From positions 1-64,000 of the forward strand of contig NZ_LGSZ01000095.1 of the NCBI RefSeq assembly GCF_001298265.1: DNA of 64,000 bases, given 5' to 3'. Of this stretch, positions 40,076-49,699 are shown one piece after another. A model generated the notes under the pieces. The model ran no database searches. It worked only from the letters and a program-made list of their open reading frames with translations, and was not told the DNA's origin. The position numbers and the translations under genes are program-made. This DNA is from Allobosea vaviloviae. GTDB taxonomy: Bacteria; Pseudomonadota; Alphaproteobacteria; Rhizobiales; Beijerinckiaceae. Each line of letters begins with the position of its first letter. Positions within the stretch are counted from its first letter, which is position 1.

Positions 40076-43000
40076 ATGTCGCGTTTTTTCATCGAACGGC
40101 CGATCTTCGCCTGGGTCGTGGCCATCGTCATCATGCTCGCAGGCCTGCTCGCGCTGCGCACGCTGCCGGTCTCGCAATATCCGCAGATCGCGCCGACCAC
40201 CGTCAGCATCAGCGCCAGCTATCCCGGCGCCGATGCGCAGACGGTCGAGAACTCGGTGACCAAGGTCATCGAGCAGGGCATGACCGGCGTCGACAATTTG
40301 CAATACATGTCGGCGACCTCGACCTCGTCGGGACAGGCGACGATCACGCTGACCTTCACCAGCGCCGCCAATCCCGACGTCGCCCAGATGCAGGTGCAGA
40401 ACAAGCTCCAGCTCGTCACCGCGCAATTGCCGCAGACGGTGCAAAACACCGGCATCACGGTCGCCAAGGCCTCGAGCGGCTTTCTGATGGTGGCCGCCTT
40501 CGTCTCCACGGACGGGCGGATGTCCACGACCGACCTCGCCGACTATGTCGATTCGACGCTCAACGACACCTTGAAGCGCGTCGCCGGCGTCGGCTCGACC
40601 CAGCTCTTCGGCGCCGGCTATGCGATGCGGATCTGGCTCGATCCCGACAAGCTGCAGAAATACGCGTTGATGCCCAGCGACGTCGTCAATGCGATCCAGG
40701 CTCAGAACGTGCAGGTCTCGGCCGGCCAGCTCGGCGGATTGCCGCAAACCAGGGGACAGCAGCTCAACGCGACGGTGACCGCCGTCAGCCGGCTTCAGAC
40801 CCCGACGCAATTCGAGAACATCATCCTCAAGAGCGGCTCGTCGGGCTCGATCGTGCGGCTCAACGACGTCGCGCGCGTCGAACTGGGCGCCAAGGACTAC
40901 ACCACCGCGACACGCTACAACGGCTCGCCCGCGACCGGCCTTGCCGTCAGCCTCGCCACCGGGGCCAACGCGCTCGATACGGCTGCGGCCGTGAAAGCGA
41001 CGATCGACCGGCTCAAGCCGACGCTGCCGGTGGGCGTCGATGTCGTCTATCCCTTCGACACCACGCCCTTCGTGCAGGTCTCGATCGAAAAGGTCGTTCA
41101 CACGCTGATCGAGGCGATCATCCTCGTCTTCATCGTGATGTATGTCTTCCTGCAGAACCTCCGCGCCACCCTGATCCCGATGATCACGGTGCCCGTGGTG
41201 CTTCTGGGCACCTTCGGTGTGCTCGCGGTCGCCGGCTACTCCATCAACACGCTGACGATGTTCGCCATGGTGCTCGCCATCGGCCTTCTCGTCGACGACG
41301 CCATCGTCGTGGTCGAGAATGTCGAGCGCGTCATGCAGGAAGAGAAGCTGTCGCCCAAGGAAGCGACGATCAAGTCGATGAACGAGATCACCGGCGCGCT
41401 GGTCGGCATCGCCACGGTGCTCTCGGCCGTGTTCGTGCCGATGGCGTTCTTCGGCGGCTCGGTCGGCATCATCTACCGGCAGTTCTCGATCACCATCGTG
41501 ACCGCCATGGCGCTGTCGGTCGTCACGGCTCTGATCCTGACGCCGGCACTCTGCGCGACCATGCTGAAGCCCGCGGGCGACCATGCCGCGAAGACGGGCC
41601 CCTTCGGCTGGTTCAATCGCGGCTTTGACAGGACGATGCACGGCTATGCCGGCGGCGTCGCGGGCATGATCGCGCGGCCGATGCGCTTCATGCTGGTCTT
41701 CCTGCTGATCGGCGGCGGCATGGTCTATCTCTTCGCGCGGCTGCCGAGCTCCTTCCTGCCGGACGAGGACCAGGGGGTGCTCTTCACCATCGTGCAGCTC
41801 CCCGTGGGCGCGACGCAGGACCGCACCCTCAAGGTGCTGGACGAGGTCAGGCAGCATTACCAGGAGAAGGAAAAGGACCTCGTCGAGGGCGTCCTCACGG
41901 TCACCGGCTTCTCGTTCAGCGGCTCGGGCCAGAATGTCGGCATTGCCTTCGTCCGGCTCAAGCCCTTCGAGGAGCGCGTCGGCAAGCAGGCGACGGCCCA
42001 GGCCGTCGCGGGCCGCGCCATGGGCTCCTTCCGGGGCATCAAGGACGCCATGGTCTTCGCGCTGGCGCCGCCCTCGATCCAGGGCTTCGGCAACAGCGCC
42101 GGTTTCGAATTCTATCTCCAGGATGTCGCCGGCGCCGGGCACGCCAAGCTGATGGAGGTCCGCAACCAGTTGCTCGGCCTTGCCGCGAAGAGCCCGGTGC
42201 TGTCGGGCACGCGCCCCAATGGCCAGGAAGACACGCCGCAATACTCCGTCGAGATCGACCAGGAAAAAGCGAGCGCCCTGACGCTGTCGCTGGGCGACGT
42301 CAATGCCACGCTCTCCACCGCCTGGGGCTCGGCCTATGTCAACGACTTCATCGATCGCGGCCGGGTGAAATCGGTCTATGTCCAGGCCGACGCGCCGTTC
42401 CGGATGCAGCCCGAGGACATCGGCCGCTGGTATGTCCGCAACAGTGGCGGCTCGATGGTCCCGTTCTCGGCCTTCGCGTCGGGCCACTGGACCTATGGTT
42501 CGCCGCGGCTCGAACGCTACAACGGCGCCTCGGCCGTCAATCTCCAGGGCGCCGCGGCGGCCGGCATCAGCTCGGGTGCTGCGATGGACCAGATCGACGC
42601 GCTGGCAAAGCAGCTTCCGGCCGGCTTCAACCATGAATGGACCGGCCTGTCCTATCAGGAGCGGCTCTCGGGCAGCCAGGCGACGGCGCTCTACGCGCTC
42701 GCCATGCTGGTCGTCTTCCTCTGCCTGGCGGCGCTTTACGAGAGCTGGTCGATCCCCTTCGCGGTCATGCTCTCGGTCCCAATCGGCATCTTCGGCGCGC
42801 TCGCCGCGGCCACGATCTTCGGGCAGACCAACGACGTCTATTTCAAGGTTGGTCTGCTGACCACGATCGGCCTTGCGGCAAAGAACGCGATCCTGATCGT
42901 CGAATTCGCGATCGAGCAGGAAGCGGCGGGCAAGAGCCTGGTCGAGGCCACGGTGGATGCGGCGCGCCAGCGGTTGCGGCCGATCCTGATGACCTCTTTC

Positions 43001-43216
43001 GCCTTCATCCTCGGCGTGATGCCGCTGGCGATCGCCACGGGCGCCGGCTCCGGCAGCCAGAATTCGATCGGCATCGGCGTCATGGGCGGCATGATCGCCG
43101 CCACACTGCTCGGCGTGTTCTTCGTGCCGCTGCTCTATGTCGTCGTGGCCGGCACCGTCCGGCGGTGGCGCAAGGCGCCGGACGTCACTTCGGCGGGGGC
43201 TCCGGCCGATGCGTAA
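40076..43216 (+). CDS. RND multidrug efflux transporter, HAE1/AcrB type
   Basis: A 1046-residue proton-driven pump with 12 membrane helices and two large periplasmic loops. The start MSRFFIERPIFAWVVAIVIM is the standard family N-terminus. The proton-relay pair Asp407-Asp408 is in LLVDDAIVVVENVER, at the same positions as in E. coli AcrB. GYSINTLTMFAMVLAIGLLVD and the C-terminal repeat GLAAKNAILIVEFAIEQ are also canonical. Length and motif match hydrophobic/amphiphilic drug exporters. It starts 6 bp after the adaptor and its end is close to or overlaps the outer-membrane factor start. Confidence 0.96.
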   Translation: MSRFFIERPIFAWVVAIVIMLAGLLALRTLPVSQYPQIAPTTVSISASYPGADAQTVENSVTKVIEQGMTGVDNLQYMSATSTSSGQATITLTFTSAANPDVAQMQVQNKLQLVTAQLPQTVQNTGITVAKASSGFLMVAAFVSTDGRMSTTDLADYVDSTLNDTLKRVAGVGSTQLFGAGYAMRIWLDPDKLQKYALMPSDVVNAIQAQNVQVSAGQLGGLPQTRGQQLNATVTAVSRLQTPTQFENIILKSGSSGSIVRLNDVARVELGAKDYTTATRYNGSPATGLAVSLATGANALDTAAAVKATIDRLKPTLPVGVDVVYPFDTTPFVQVSIEKVVHTLIEAIILVFIVMYVFLQNLRATLIPMITVPVVLLGTFGVLAVAGYSINTLTMFAMVLAIGLLVDDAIVVVENVERVMQEEKLSPKEATIKSMNEITGALVGIATVLSAVFVPMAFFGGSVGIIYRQFSITIVTAMALSVVTALILTPALCATMLKPAGDHAAKTGPFGWFNRGFDRTMHGYAGGVAGMIARPMRFMLVFLLIGGGMVYLFARLPSSFLPDEDQGVLFTIVQLPVGATQDRTLKVLDEVRQHYQEKEKDLVEGVLTVTGFSFSGSGQNVGIAFVRLKPFEERVGKQATAQAVAGRAMGSFRGIKDAMVFALAPPSIQGFGNSAGFEFYLQDVAGAGHAKLMEVRNQLLGLAAKSPVLSGTRPNGQEDTPQYSVEIDQEKASALTLSLGDVNATLSTAWGSAYVNDFIDRGRVKSVYVQADAPFRMQPEDIGRWYVRNSGGSMVPFSAFASGHWTYGSPRLERYNGASAVNLQGAAAAGISSGAAMDQIDALAKQLPAGFNHEWTGLSYQERLSGSQATALYALAMLVVFLCLAALYESWSIPFAVMLSVPIGIFGALAAATIFGQTNDVYFKVGLLTTIGLAAKNAILIVEFAIEQEAAGKSLVEATVDAARQRLRPILMTSFAFILGVMPLAIATGAGSGSQNSIGIGVMGGMIAATLLGVFFVPLLYVVVAGTVRRWRKAPDVTSAGAPADA

Positions 43217-43232
43217 CCTGGATGGCGAGCGG

Positions 43233-44738
43233 ATGACGAAGACGGCTTTCGCCATGAACTGCGCTGCGGCGCGCCTGTCGCGGCTGGCGGGGCTGAGCCT
43301 CGTCGCCCTGGCTCTGGCGGGATGCGCGGTCGGGCCGGACTATGCGGCATCGGGCCAGCTCCTTCCCGCGAGTTGGGGCAACGCACCCAAGACGGCAAAG
43401 CCGCTCGACGCGCGCCGGCTCTCGCAATGGTGGAAGACGCTCGGCGACGCCAGGCTGAACCAGATCGTCGATCGCGCGGTGGCGGGCAATCTCGACGTCG
43501 CCTCGGCCAAGGCCCGTATCCGCGAGGCCCGCGCGACGCGGCGCCAGGCGATCGGCGCATTGTTCCCCACCGTCGACGGGCAGGGCTCGGCGACCCGCTC
43601 GCGCAGCTCGGCCGCGACCTCGGCGAGCGGCAGCAACATCACCTCGAACCTGTTCCAGGCCGGGTTCGACTCGAGTTTCGAGCTCGATCTCTTCGGTGGC
43701 AACGCCCGCGGCGTCGAGGCCGCCACCTATGGGGCGGATGCGGCCGACGAGGATCTGCGCGCCACGCTACTGACCCTGATCGGCGACGTCGCCACCAATT
43801 ACATTGAGGCGCGCGGCGCACAGGCGAGGGCCTCCCTCGCGCGCCGCACCGCCGCCTCACAGCGCGAGACGGAGAAGCTCACCCGCAACAAGTTCACCGC
43901 CGGTTCGGCCTCGGCGCTCGACGTCGAGCGCGCCGCCGCGCAGGCGGCCACGACCGAGGCTGCCATCCCGACGCTGGAGGCCGCCTACGCCCAGAGCCTG
44001 CACCAGCTCGGCATCCTGACCGGCGAGGCTCCGACGGCGCTTGCCGGCATCCTCGGCAGGGGCGGGCCGATCCCATCCGCCCGCAGCACGCCGCCGGCCG
44101 GCATTCCCGCCGACGTCCTGGTCAACCGCCCCGATGTGCGCCGCGCCGAGCGCCAGCTCGCCCAGGCGACCGCCAAGATCGGCCAGGCGGAAGCGGCGCT
44201 CTATCCGCGCGTCAGCCTGACCGGCAACATCAGCGCCACCGCGCTGAAGACGGGCGACCTCGCCAAGAACTCCGCCATCGGCTGGTCCTTCGGGCCGTCG
44301 CTCAGCGTGCCGATCTTCAATGGCGGCGAACTGCGCGCGGCGGTCGAGGTGGCGGAAGCCCAGCGCGACCAGTCGGACGCGGCGCTGCGGCTCGCTGTCC
44401 TGACAGCGCTGCAGGATGTCGAGAACTCGCTGGTCAACCTTGCCAAGGAGCGGCAGCGCGCAGGCAAGCTCTCGGCCGCCGCCAACTCCTTCCGCGAGGC
44501 GGCGCGGCTGTCGCGCTCGCTCTACCAGTCAGGGGCGGCAAGCTTCCTCGACGTGCTCGATGCCGAACGCTCGCTCTACAGCGCCGAGGACACGCTGCTG
44601 CAGAGCCGCGTCGCGACCACCTCGAATTTCGTGGCGCTGAACAAGGCGCTCGGCGGGGGCTGGGACAAGCCGGTCGAGGTGGAACTGCCGCGCGTGATCG
44701 ACGTCAATACGGGGCCGCATCTGCGCGCGGCTTACTAG
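43233..44738 (+). CDS. RND efflux outer-membrane channel (OprM/NodT type)
   Basis: A 501-residue outer-membrane lipoprotein of the TolC-like NodT family. The signal peptide ends LALAGC with Cys31 lipidated, followed by the family start AVGPDY. Two repeats of the helical barrel are seen: WWKTLGDARLNQIVDRAVAGNLDVASAKARIREARA and VLVNRPDVRRAERQLAQATAKIGQAEAALYPRVSLTG; FGPSLSVPIFNGG and YQSGAASFLDVLDAERSLY are diagnostic. ATG 43233 gives the neatest signal peptide; ATG 43209 in the same frame overlaps the transporter stop and is possible. Its 3' end overlaps the opposing LysR gene by 35 bp. Confidence 0.93.
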   Translation: MTKTAFAMNCAAARLSRLAGLSLVALALAGCAVGPDYAASGQLLPASWGNAPKTAKPLDARRLSQWWKTLGDARLNQIVDRAVAGNLDVASAKARIREARATRRQAIGALFPTVDGQGSATRSRSSAATSASGSNITSNLFQAGFDSSFELDLFGGNARGVEAATYGADAADEDLRATLLTLIGDVATNYIEARGAQARASLARRTAASQRETEKLTRNKFTAGSASALDVERAAAQAATTEAAIPTLEAAYAQSLHQLGILTGEAPTALAGILGRGGPIPSARSTPPAGIPADVLVNRPDVRRAERQLAQATAKIGQAEAALYPRVSLTGNISATALKTGDLAKNSAIGWSFGPSLSVPIFNGGELRAAVEVAEAQRDQSDAALRLAVLTALQDVENSLVNLAKERQRAGKLSAAANSFREAARLSRSLYQSGAASFLDVLDAERSLYSAEDTLLQSRVATTSNFVALNKALGGGWDKPVEVELPRVIDVNTGPHLRAAY

Positions 44739-45651
44739 AGCCGGGGGACCCCGCTTCGCCATCCGCCATGGCCTGGATGGCGGTCCGGACGGTTTGAACG
44801 AAGCCCAGCGCCAGCGGCGAGCGGAAGCGGCCGGCGGGCCAGACGACGCCGATGTCGTAGAGAACCTCGGGCCGGAACGGCCGTACCACGATGCCCCGGC
44901 CGCTGTACTCGGCCGCGGTATAGGGATCGACGATGCCGATCCCGGCCCCCGATGCGATCAGCGAACAGGCGATCATCGAGAGCGGCGTCTCGACGCGCGT
45001 CTGTCGCGTGACCCGTGCGGCGGAAAACAGCGCATCCGTGCGGTAGCGCCACTGGGTCGAGCCGGCCAGAGAGACGAAGGGCTCGCCGACGAAGTCCGGC
45101 GGCTCGAGGAACGGCCTGTCGGCGAGCCGGTGGCCCTCCGGCAGCACGGCGACGGCGGCGACCGAGGGCAGTTGTTCGACGTCGATATGGGGAAAGTCGA
45201 GCGGGTACTGGGCGAAGCCGATATCGCAGAAGCCGGTCGCGACCCAATCGACCACCTGCGACGAGATGCTGCCATAGATGACGATGTCGAGCCCCGGCTT
45301 GTCCTTCATATAGGCCGCGACGAGGCGAGGCAGGAAACCGACATTGAAGGTCGGCAGCGCCGCGATGCGCAGGCTTCCCGACAGCCCGTCGCGCAGATTG
45401 CGCGCCGTGTTCTGGATCTGCTCCAGGCCGATGAACTGGCGCTCGACCTCGCGGTATAACGAGAGCGCCTCATTGGTGGGCACAAGCCGCGTTCCACGCC
45501 GTTCGAACAGCGTCAGCCCGAGCACATATTGCAGATCGTGGATCAGGCGCGTCACGGCCGGCTGGCTGATATTCAGTGCGCGGGCAGCCGAAGTGACCCC
45601 TCCAGTAACGATGACCGTACGAAAGGCTTCGATTTGACGCGGATTCAGCAT
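44704..45651 (-). CDS. LysR-family regulator of the divergent ABC/oxidoreductase operon
   Basis: A 315-residue LysR protein: MLNPRQIEAFRTVIVTGGVTSAARALNISQPAVTRLIHDLQYVLG is the helix-turn-helix and the remainder the effector domain (GSLRIAALPTFNVGFLPRLVAAYM, IASGAGIGIVDPYTAAEY). It most resembles the group that responds to amino acids or opines. ATG 45651 gives the usual N-terminus; ATG 45678 would add nine residues. It is divergent from the binding-protein gene at 45773 with a 121-bp AT-rich gap suited to T-N11-A boxes. The last 35 bp overlap the efflux channel gene on the other strand. Confidence 0.92.
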   Translation of the reverse strand: MLNPRQIEAFRTVIVTGGVTSAARALNISQPAVTRLIHDLQYVLGLTLFERRGTRLVPTNEALSLYREVERQFIGLEQIQNTARNLRDGLSGSLRIAALPTFNVGFLPRLVAAYMKDKPGLDIVIYGSISSQVVDWVATGFCDIGFAQYPLDFPHIDVEQLPSVAAVAVLPEGHRLADRPFLEPPDFVGEPFVSLAGSTQWRYRTDALFSAARVTRQTRVETPLSMIACSLIASGAGIGIVDPYTAAEYSGRGIVVRPFRPEVLYDIGVVWPAGRFRSPLALGFVQTVRTAIQAMADGEAGSPGSSKPRADAAPY

Positions 45652-45772
45652 GGCTTCGGCCCATGAAAACCGGACCATAACAATTTGGTATGGATTGCGC
45701 GAATGATTCGATTTGACCCGTTACAATCTGTCGCAGAACCTTCACGCATCACTCGCAAACGAGGAGGGGACG

Positions 45773-46810
45773 ATGAAGATTTCCTGGGTAGGACTGCTGC
45801 TGACCACCACGGCGCTCGGCGCGGGCACCGCCGCCATGGCGCAGCAGAAGACGATGTTCGTCGCAGGCTATGGCGGCTCCTACGAGCAAACGATGCGCAA
45901 GGACGTCATCCCGGTCTTTGAGAAGCAGGCCAACGTCAAGATCGAATACGTCGCCGGCAACTCGACCGACACCCTCGCCAAGCTCCAGGCGCAGAAGGGC
46001 AACCAGCAGATCGACGTCGCCATCGTTGATGACGGCCCCGCCTATCAGGCGGTGGCGCTCGGCTTCTGCGGCACGTTGACCGACGGCCCCGTCTACAAGG
46101 ACGTCGCGCCGGTGATGAAGTTCAAGTCCAACAAGGGCGTGGGCCTCGGTCTCGTCGGCACCGGGCTGTTCTACAACACCAAGGTCTTCGCCGAGAACAA
46201 ATGGCCGGCCCCGACCTCCTGGAACGACCTCAAGTCCAAGACCTATGGCAAGAAAATCGTCACGCCGCCGATCAACAACACCTACGGCCTGCATGCCCTG
46301 ATCGCCTTCGCCCAGATGGGCGGCGGCGGCGAGACCAACATCGAGCCCGGCTTCGAGGCGTTCAAGAAGGACATCAACCCCAACATCATCGCCTATGAGC
46401 CGTCTCCGGCGAAGATGACCGAGCTGTTCCAGAACGGCCAGGCCGTGCTCGGCGTCTGGGGCTCGGGCCGCGTCAAGGCCTTCGCCGACACCGGCTTCCC
46501 GGTCGCGTTCGTCTATCCGAAGGAAGGCGGCTATGCGCTGGGCGTCGCCGCCTGCCCGATCGAGGGCTCGAAGAACGCGGCCGAGGCGAACGCCTTCATC
46601 CAGTTCATGCTGTCGCCCGCGATCCAGAAGGTGATGGCGACCGGCGCCGGCTTCGGCCCTGCCAACACGACGGTGACGCTCACCACTGACGAGCAGAAGG
46701 GCCTGCCCTATGGCGAGGACGTGAAGAAGCTCAAGGCGGTCGATTGGGACGTCGCCAACGCCAAGCGCGAGGAATGGACGAAGCGCTGGAACCGCGAGGT
46801 CGAGCGGTAA
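45773..46810 (+). CDS. ABC transporter substrate-binding protein, polyamine/opine type (PotD-like)
   Basis: A 345-residue periplasmic binding protein of the SBP_bac family used by spermidine/putrescine and opine importers. A Sec signal (LLLTTTALGAGTAAMAQ) leads into TMFVAGYGGSYEQTMRKDVIPVFEKQ, followed by IDVAIVDDGPAYQAVALGF, GTGLFYNTKVFAEN and PAPTSWNDLKSKTYGKK. GAGGAGGGG precedes ATG 45773, an unusually strong ribosome site. The genes after it (ATPase and two permeases) complete the importer, and the oxidoreductases suggest its ligand is an amino acid derivative. Confidence 0.92.
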   Translation: MKISWVGLLLTTTALGAGTAAMAQQKTMFVAGYGGSYEQTMRKDVIPVFEKQANVKIEYVAGNSTDTLAKLQAQKGNQQIDVAIVDDGPAYQAVALGFCGTLTDGPVYKDVAPVMKFKSNKGVGLGLVGTGLFYNTKVFAENKWPAPTSWNDLKSKTYGKKIVTPPINNTYGLHALIAFAQMGGGGETNIEPGFEAFKKDINPNIIAYEPSPAKMTELFQNGQAVLGVWGSGRVKAFADTGFPVAFVYPKEGGYALGVAACPIEGSKNAAEANAFIQFMLSPAIQKVMATGAGFGPANTTVTLTTDEQKGLPYGEDVKKLKAVDWDVANAKREEWTKRWNREVER

Positions 46811-46822
46811 GCCTCAGCAGGC

Positions 46823-46956
46823 CGTCATTCTCGGGCGCCGCAAAGCGGCGACCCGGGAATAGCGTGACGAGCATGTCTCCACCGTCATGCTCGGGCTTGA
46901 CCCCAGCATCTCGTCACAGACGTCCAGAGATGGTCGGGTCAAGCCCGACCATGACG
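46823..46956. repeat. Palindromic intergenic repeat, GTCATTCTCGGG type with two modules
   Basis: Starts CGTCATTCTCGGG and ends CCCGACCATGACG; it contains a second module around TCATGCTCGGGCTTGACCC (46885-46903). Related to the element at 32660. It fills the gap between the binding protein and the ATPase genes and may lower read-through from the highly expressed first gene. Confidence 0.8.
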
Positions 46957-46989
46957 CCCGATCTTTGAGCTGAAACCTTCGAAAGTCCC

Positions 46990-48033
46990 ATGTCGCATCT
47001 CGTCCTCGATGGCCTGACCAAGCGCTTCGGCGGCTTCACCGCCGTCGATGCCATGAACCTCTCGGTCGAGCGCGGCGAATTCGTCTCGCTGCTCGGTCCT
47101 TCGGGCTGCGGCAAGACCACGACGCTGCAGATGATCGCCGGCTTCGTCGACGTCGATCGGGGCGGCATCAGGCTGGATGGTGCCGATCTCGTCTCCGTCG
47201 CGCCCAACAAGCGCGGGCTCGGCATCGTCTTCCAGAGCTATGCGCTGTTCCCGCACATGACGGTGGCACAGAACATCGCCTTCGGGCTGGAGATGCGCGA
47301 CGTGCCCAAGGCCGACCGCGACAGGCAGACGCTCGCCGCGATGGACCTCGTCGGTCTCAAGGGCTTCGCCGACCGTTATCCGCGCCGCATGTCGGGCGGA
47401 CAGCAGCAGCGTGTCGCGCTGGCGCGGGCCCTGGTGATCAAGCCGGCGCTGCTCCTGCTCGACGAGCCGCTGTCGAACCTCGACGCCAAGCTGCGCGAGG
47501 AGATGCAGGGCGAATTGCGCCAGATCCAGCGCTCGGTCGGCACCACCACGATCCTCGTCACCCATGACCAGCATGAGGCGATGGCGCTGTCTGACCGCAT
47601 CGTTTTGATGAACCAGGGTCGCATCGAGCAGATCGGCGCACCCGACCAGGTCTATGACCGCCCCGCCAGCGCCTTCGTGGCGAGCTTCCTCGGCAAGACG
47701 AATGTGCTCTCCGGCTCCGGCGACGGGCAGGGCTCGGTTGCGATCGGCGATCTCGTCCTCCAGCTTCCCGGCGCCGGCAAGGGCCCGCTGCAACTGGCGG
47801 TCCGGCCCGAGCGCCTGAGCTTTGCGGCTGTGGGAGAGCCCGGCCTCGAGGCCCGCATCACCGGCCGCGTCTTCCAGGGCACGCATTGGCTGCTCAGCGC
47901 GGAAAGCGCGGCGGGTGCGCTGACGCTGATGCGCGGCAATGACGGTGCGGCGGTCCCCAGCGAGGGCGAGACCGTCCGCCTGCGCTTCAACGCCGCCGAC
48001 GCGGCGCTCCTGCCCGGCGGGGCGGCGCCATGA
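46990..48033 (+). CDS. ABC transporter ATP-binding protein, PotA/opine type
   Basis: A 347-residue ATPase: Walker A GPSGCGKTT (about 36-44), Q-loop VFQSYALFPHM, signature MSGGQQQR, Walker B LLLLDEPLSNLD, and switch His in VTHDQHEAMALSD. A C-terminal TOBE-type domain (about 245-340) includes LAVRPERLSF, typical of the polyamine/iron/sugar group. The start follows the palindromic repeat; the stop overlaps the next start by ATGA. It energises the two permeases that follow. Confidence 0.94.
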   Translation: MSHLVLDGLTKRFGGFTAVDAMNLSVERGEFVSLLGPSGCGKTTTLQMIAGFVDVDRGGIRLDGADLVSVAPNKRGLGIVFQSYALFPHMTVAQNIAFGLEMRDVPKADRDRQTLAAMDLVGLKGFADRYPRRMSGGQQQRVALARALVIKPALLLLDEPLSNLDAKLREEMQGELRQIQRSVGTTTILVTHDQHEAMALSDRIVLMNQGRIEQIGAPDQVYDRPASAFVASFLGKTNVLSGSGDGQGSVAIGDLVLQLPGAGKGPLQLAVRPERLSFAAVGEPGLEARITGRVFQGTHWLLSAESAAGALTLMRGNDGAAVPSEGETVRLRFNAADAALLPGGAAP

Positions 48034-48896
48034 GCGTCGCGGTGACCGAACGCAACGCGCCCTTCCTGTTGACAGGGCCGGCCTTGCTGGTCTTCCTCGG
48101 GCTGGTGATCATCCCGCTCGGGATGACCGTGCTGCTCTCCTTCTACGATTGGGGGCAGTACAAGGGCATCGTTCCCGAGTTCACGCTGAAGAACTGGATC
48201 GAGGTCTTCACCGACAGCTATTTCTTCGAGATCTTCATGCGGACCTTCCGCATCGCCATCCTCGTCACGCTGGCGTCGATCCTGATCGGCGTGCCCGAGG
48301 CCTATATCTTGAACCGCATGGCTCCGGTCTGGCGCAGCGCCTTCCTGCTGGTGGTGATCGGGCCGCTTCTGGTCTCGGTCGTCGCGCGCACGCTCGGCTG
48401 GGCCCTGCTGCTCGGCTCGACCGGCCTCGTCAACCAAGGGCTGATCGCGCTCGGGCTGATCACGACGCCGCTGGAGTTCATGTTCACGGAGACCGGCGTG
48501 GTCATCGTGCTGATCCATGTGCTGATCCCCTTCATGATCCTGGCGGTCTGGGCCTCGCTGCAGCGGCTCGATCCGCAGATCGAGAACGCGGCACTCTCGC
48601 TCGGCGCGAGCCGGTTGACGATCTGGCGGCGCGTGATCCTGCCGCAGATCGTGCCGGGCATCCTGTCGGGCTCGATCATCGTCTTCTCGCTGGCGGCCAG
48701 CGCCTTCGCCTCGCCCGCGATCATCGGCGGCCGCCGGCTCAAGGTCGCGGCGACGCTGGCCTATGACGAGTTCCTCAACACGCTGAACTGGCCGCTGGGC
48801 GCGGCCGTGGCGAGCCTGCTCCTGCTCGCGCTCGTGCTGATCACGGTCGGCTCCAACCGCCTGATCGAGCGCCGCTATGCACAGGTGTTCGAATGA
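48030..48896 (+). CDS. ABC transporter permease, PotB type
   Basis: A 288-residue inner-membrane permease with six predicted helices beginning LTGPALLVFLGLVIIPLGMTVLLSFYDWG. The cytoplasmic coupling loop is ENAALSLGASRLTIWRRVILPQIVPGILSG, a clear EAA-loop. It overlaps the ATPase gene upstream and the PotC-type gene downstream, each by four bases, so the transporter is made as a coupled set. Confidence 0.93.
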   Translation: MSVAVTERNAPFLLTGPALLVFLGLVIIPLGMTVLLSFYDWGQYKGIVPEFTLKNWIEVFTDSYFFEIFMRTFRIAILVTLASILIGVPEAYILNRMAPVWRSAFLLVVIGPLLVSVVARTLGWALLLGSTGLVNQGLIALGLITTPLEFMFTETGVVIVLIHVLIPFMILAVWASLQRLDPQIENAALSLGASRLTIWRRVILPQIVPGILSGSIIVFSLAASAFASPAIIGGRRLKVAATLAYDEFLNTLNWPLGAAVASLLLLALVLITVGSNRLIERRYAQVFE

Positions 48897-49693
48897 GGCG
48901 CAACAGTCTCCCCGCGCTGATATTCCACGGCCTCTTCGTCGTCTTCATGCTGGCGCCGCTGCTGATCGTCTGCATCGTCGCCTTCACGCCCGAGGGCTAT
49001 CTCTCGCTGCCGACGCGCGGCCCGAGCCTGCGCTGGTTCAAGGCGATCTTCGACTATCCGGAGTTCATCCGCGCCTTCCGCGACTCGCTCTGGCTGGCTG
49101 CCTTGTCCTCGACCATCGCGATCGGGCTTGCGGTGCCCGCCGCGCTCGCCATCGCGCGCTACCGCTTCCCCGGACGCGAGGCGATGACGACCCTGTTCAT
49201 GTCGCCGCTGATGGTGCCGCATGTCGTGCTCGGCATCGCCTTCCTGCGCTTCTTCACCCAGATCGGCATCTCCGGCACCTTTGTCGGCCTGGTGTTGAGC
49301 CACATCATCGTGGTGATCCCGTTTGCGCTGCGGCTCGTGCTGGCGGCCTCATACGGCATCGACCGGCGCATCGAGCATGCCGCGATCTCGCTCGGCGCCG
49401 GGACCAGTACGGTCTTCCGGCGGGTGACGCTGCCGCTGATCCTGCCCGGCGTAGTCTCGGGCTGGCTGCTCGCCGCGATCAACTCCTTCGACGAGGTCAC
49501 GATGACCGTCTTCATCGCCTCGCCGGCGACGGTGACGCTGCCGGTGCGGATGTTCCTCTACATCCAGGACAATATCGATCCCCTCATCGCGGCGGTCTCG
49601 GCCTGCCTCATCGCCATGACCGCGATCCTGCTCTTCGCGCTCGACCGGCTGTTCGGGCTCGACCGTCTTTTCGTCGGATCCGGAAAGGGCTGA
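48893..49693 (+). CDS. ABC transporter permease, PotC type
   Basis: A 266-residue permease. Helices include LIFHGLFVVFMLAPLLIVCIVAF at the start and AAVSACLIAMTAILLFALDRLFG at the end; the EAA loop is EHAAISLGAGTSTVFRRVTLPLILPGVVSG. Heterodimer partner of the PotB-type protein. The next gene starts 6 bp later, tying the transporter to the oxidoreductases. Confidence 0.93.
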   Translation: MRRNSLPALIFHGLFVVFMLAPLLIVCIVAFTPEGYLSLPTRGPSLRWFKAIFDYPEFIRAFRDSLWLAALSSTIAIGLAVPAALAIARYRFPGREAMTTLFMSPLMVPHVVLGIAFLRFFTQIGISGTFVGLVLSHIIVVIPFALRLVLAASYGIDRRIEHAAISLGAGTSTVFRRVTLPLILPGVVSGWLLAAINSFDEVTMTVFIASPATVTLPVRMFLYIQDNIDPLIAAVSACLIAMTAILLFALDRLFGLDRLFVGSGKG

Positions 49694-49699
49694 CAGGCC

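Noticed and set aside
39227..43255. Open frame of 1342 codons on the minus strand opposite the RND transporter
   Set aside because: Antisense to a clearly conserved adaptor and pump; composition is typical of shadow frames in GC-rich genes (Arg/Asp/His-rich).
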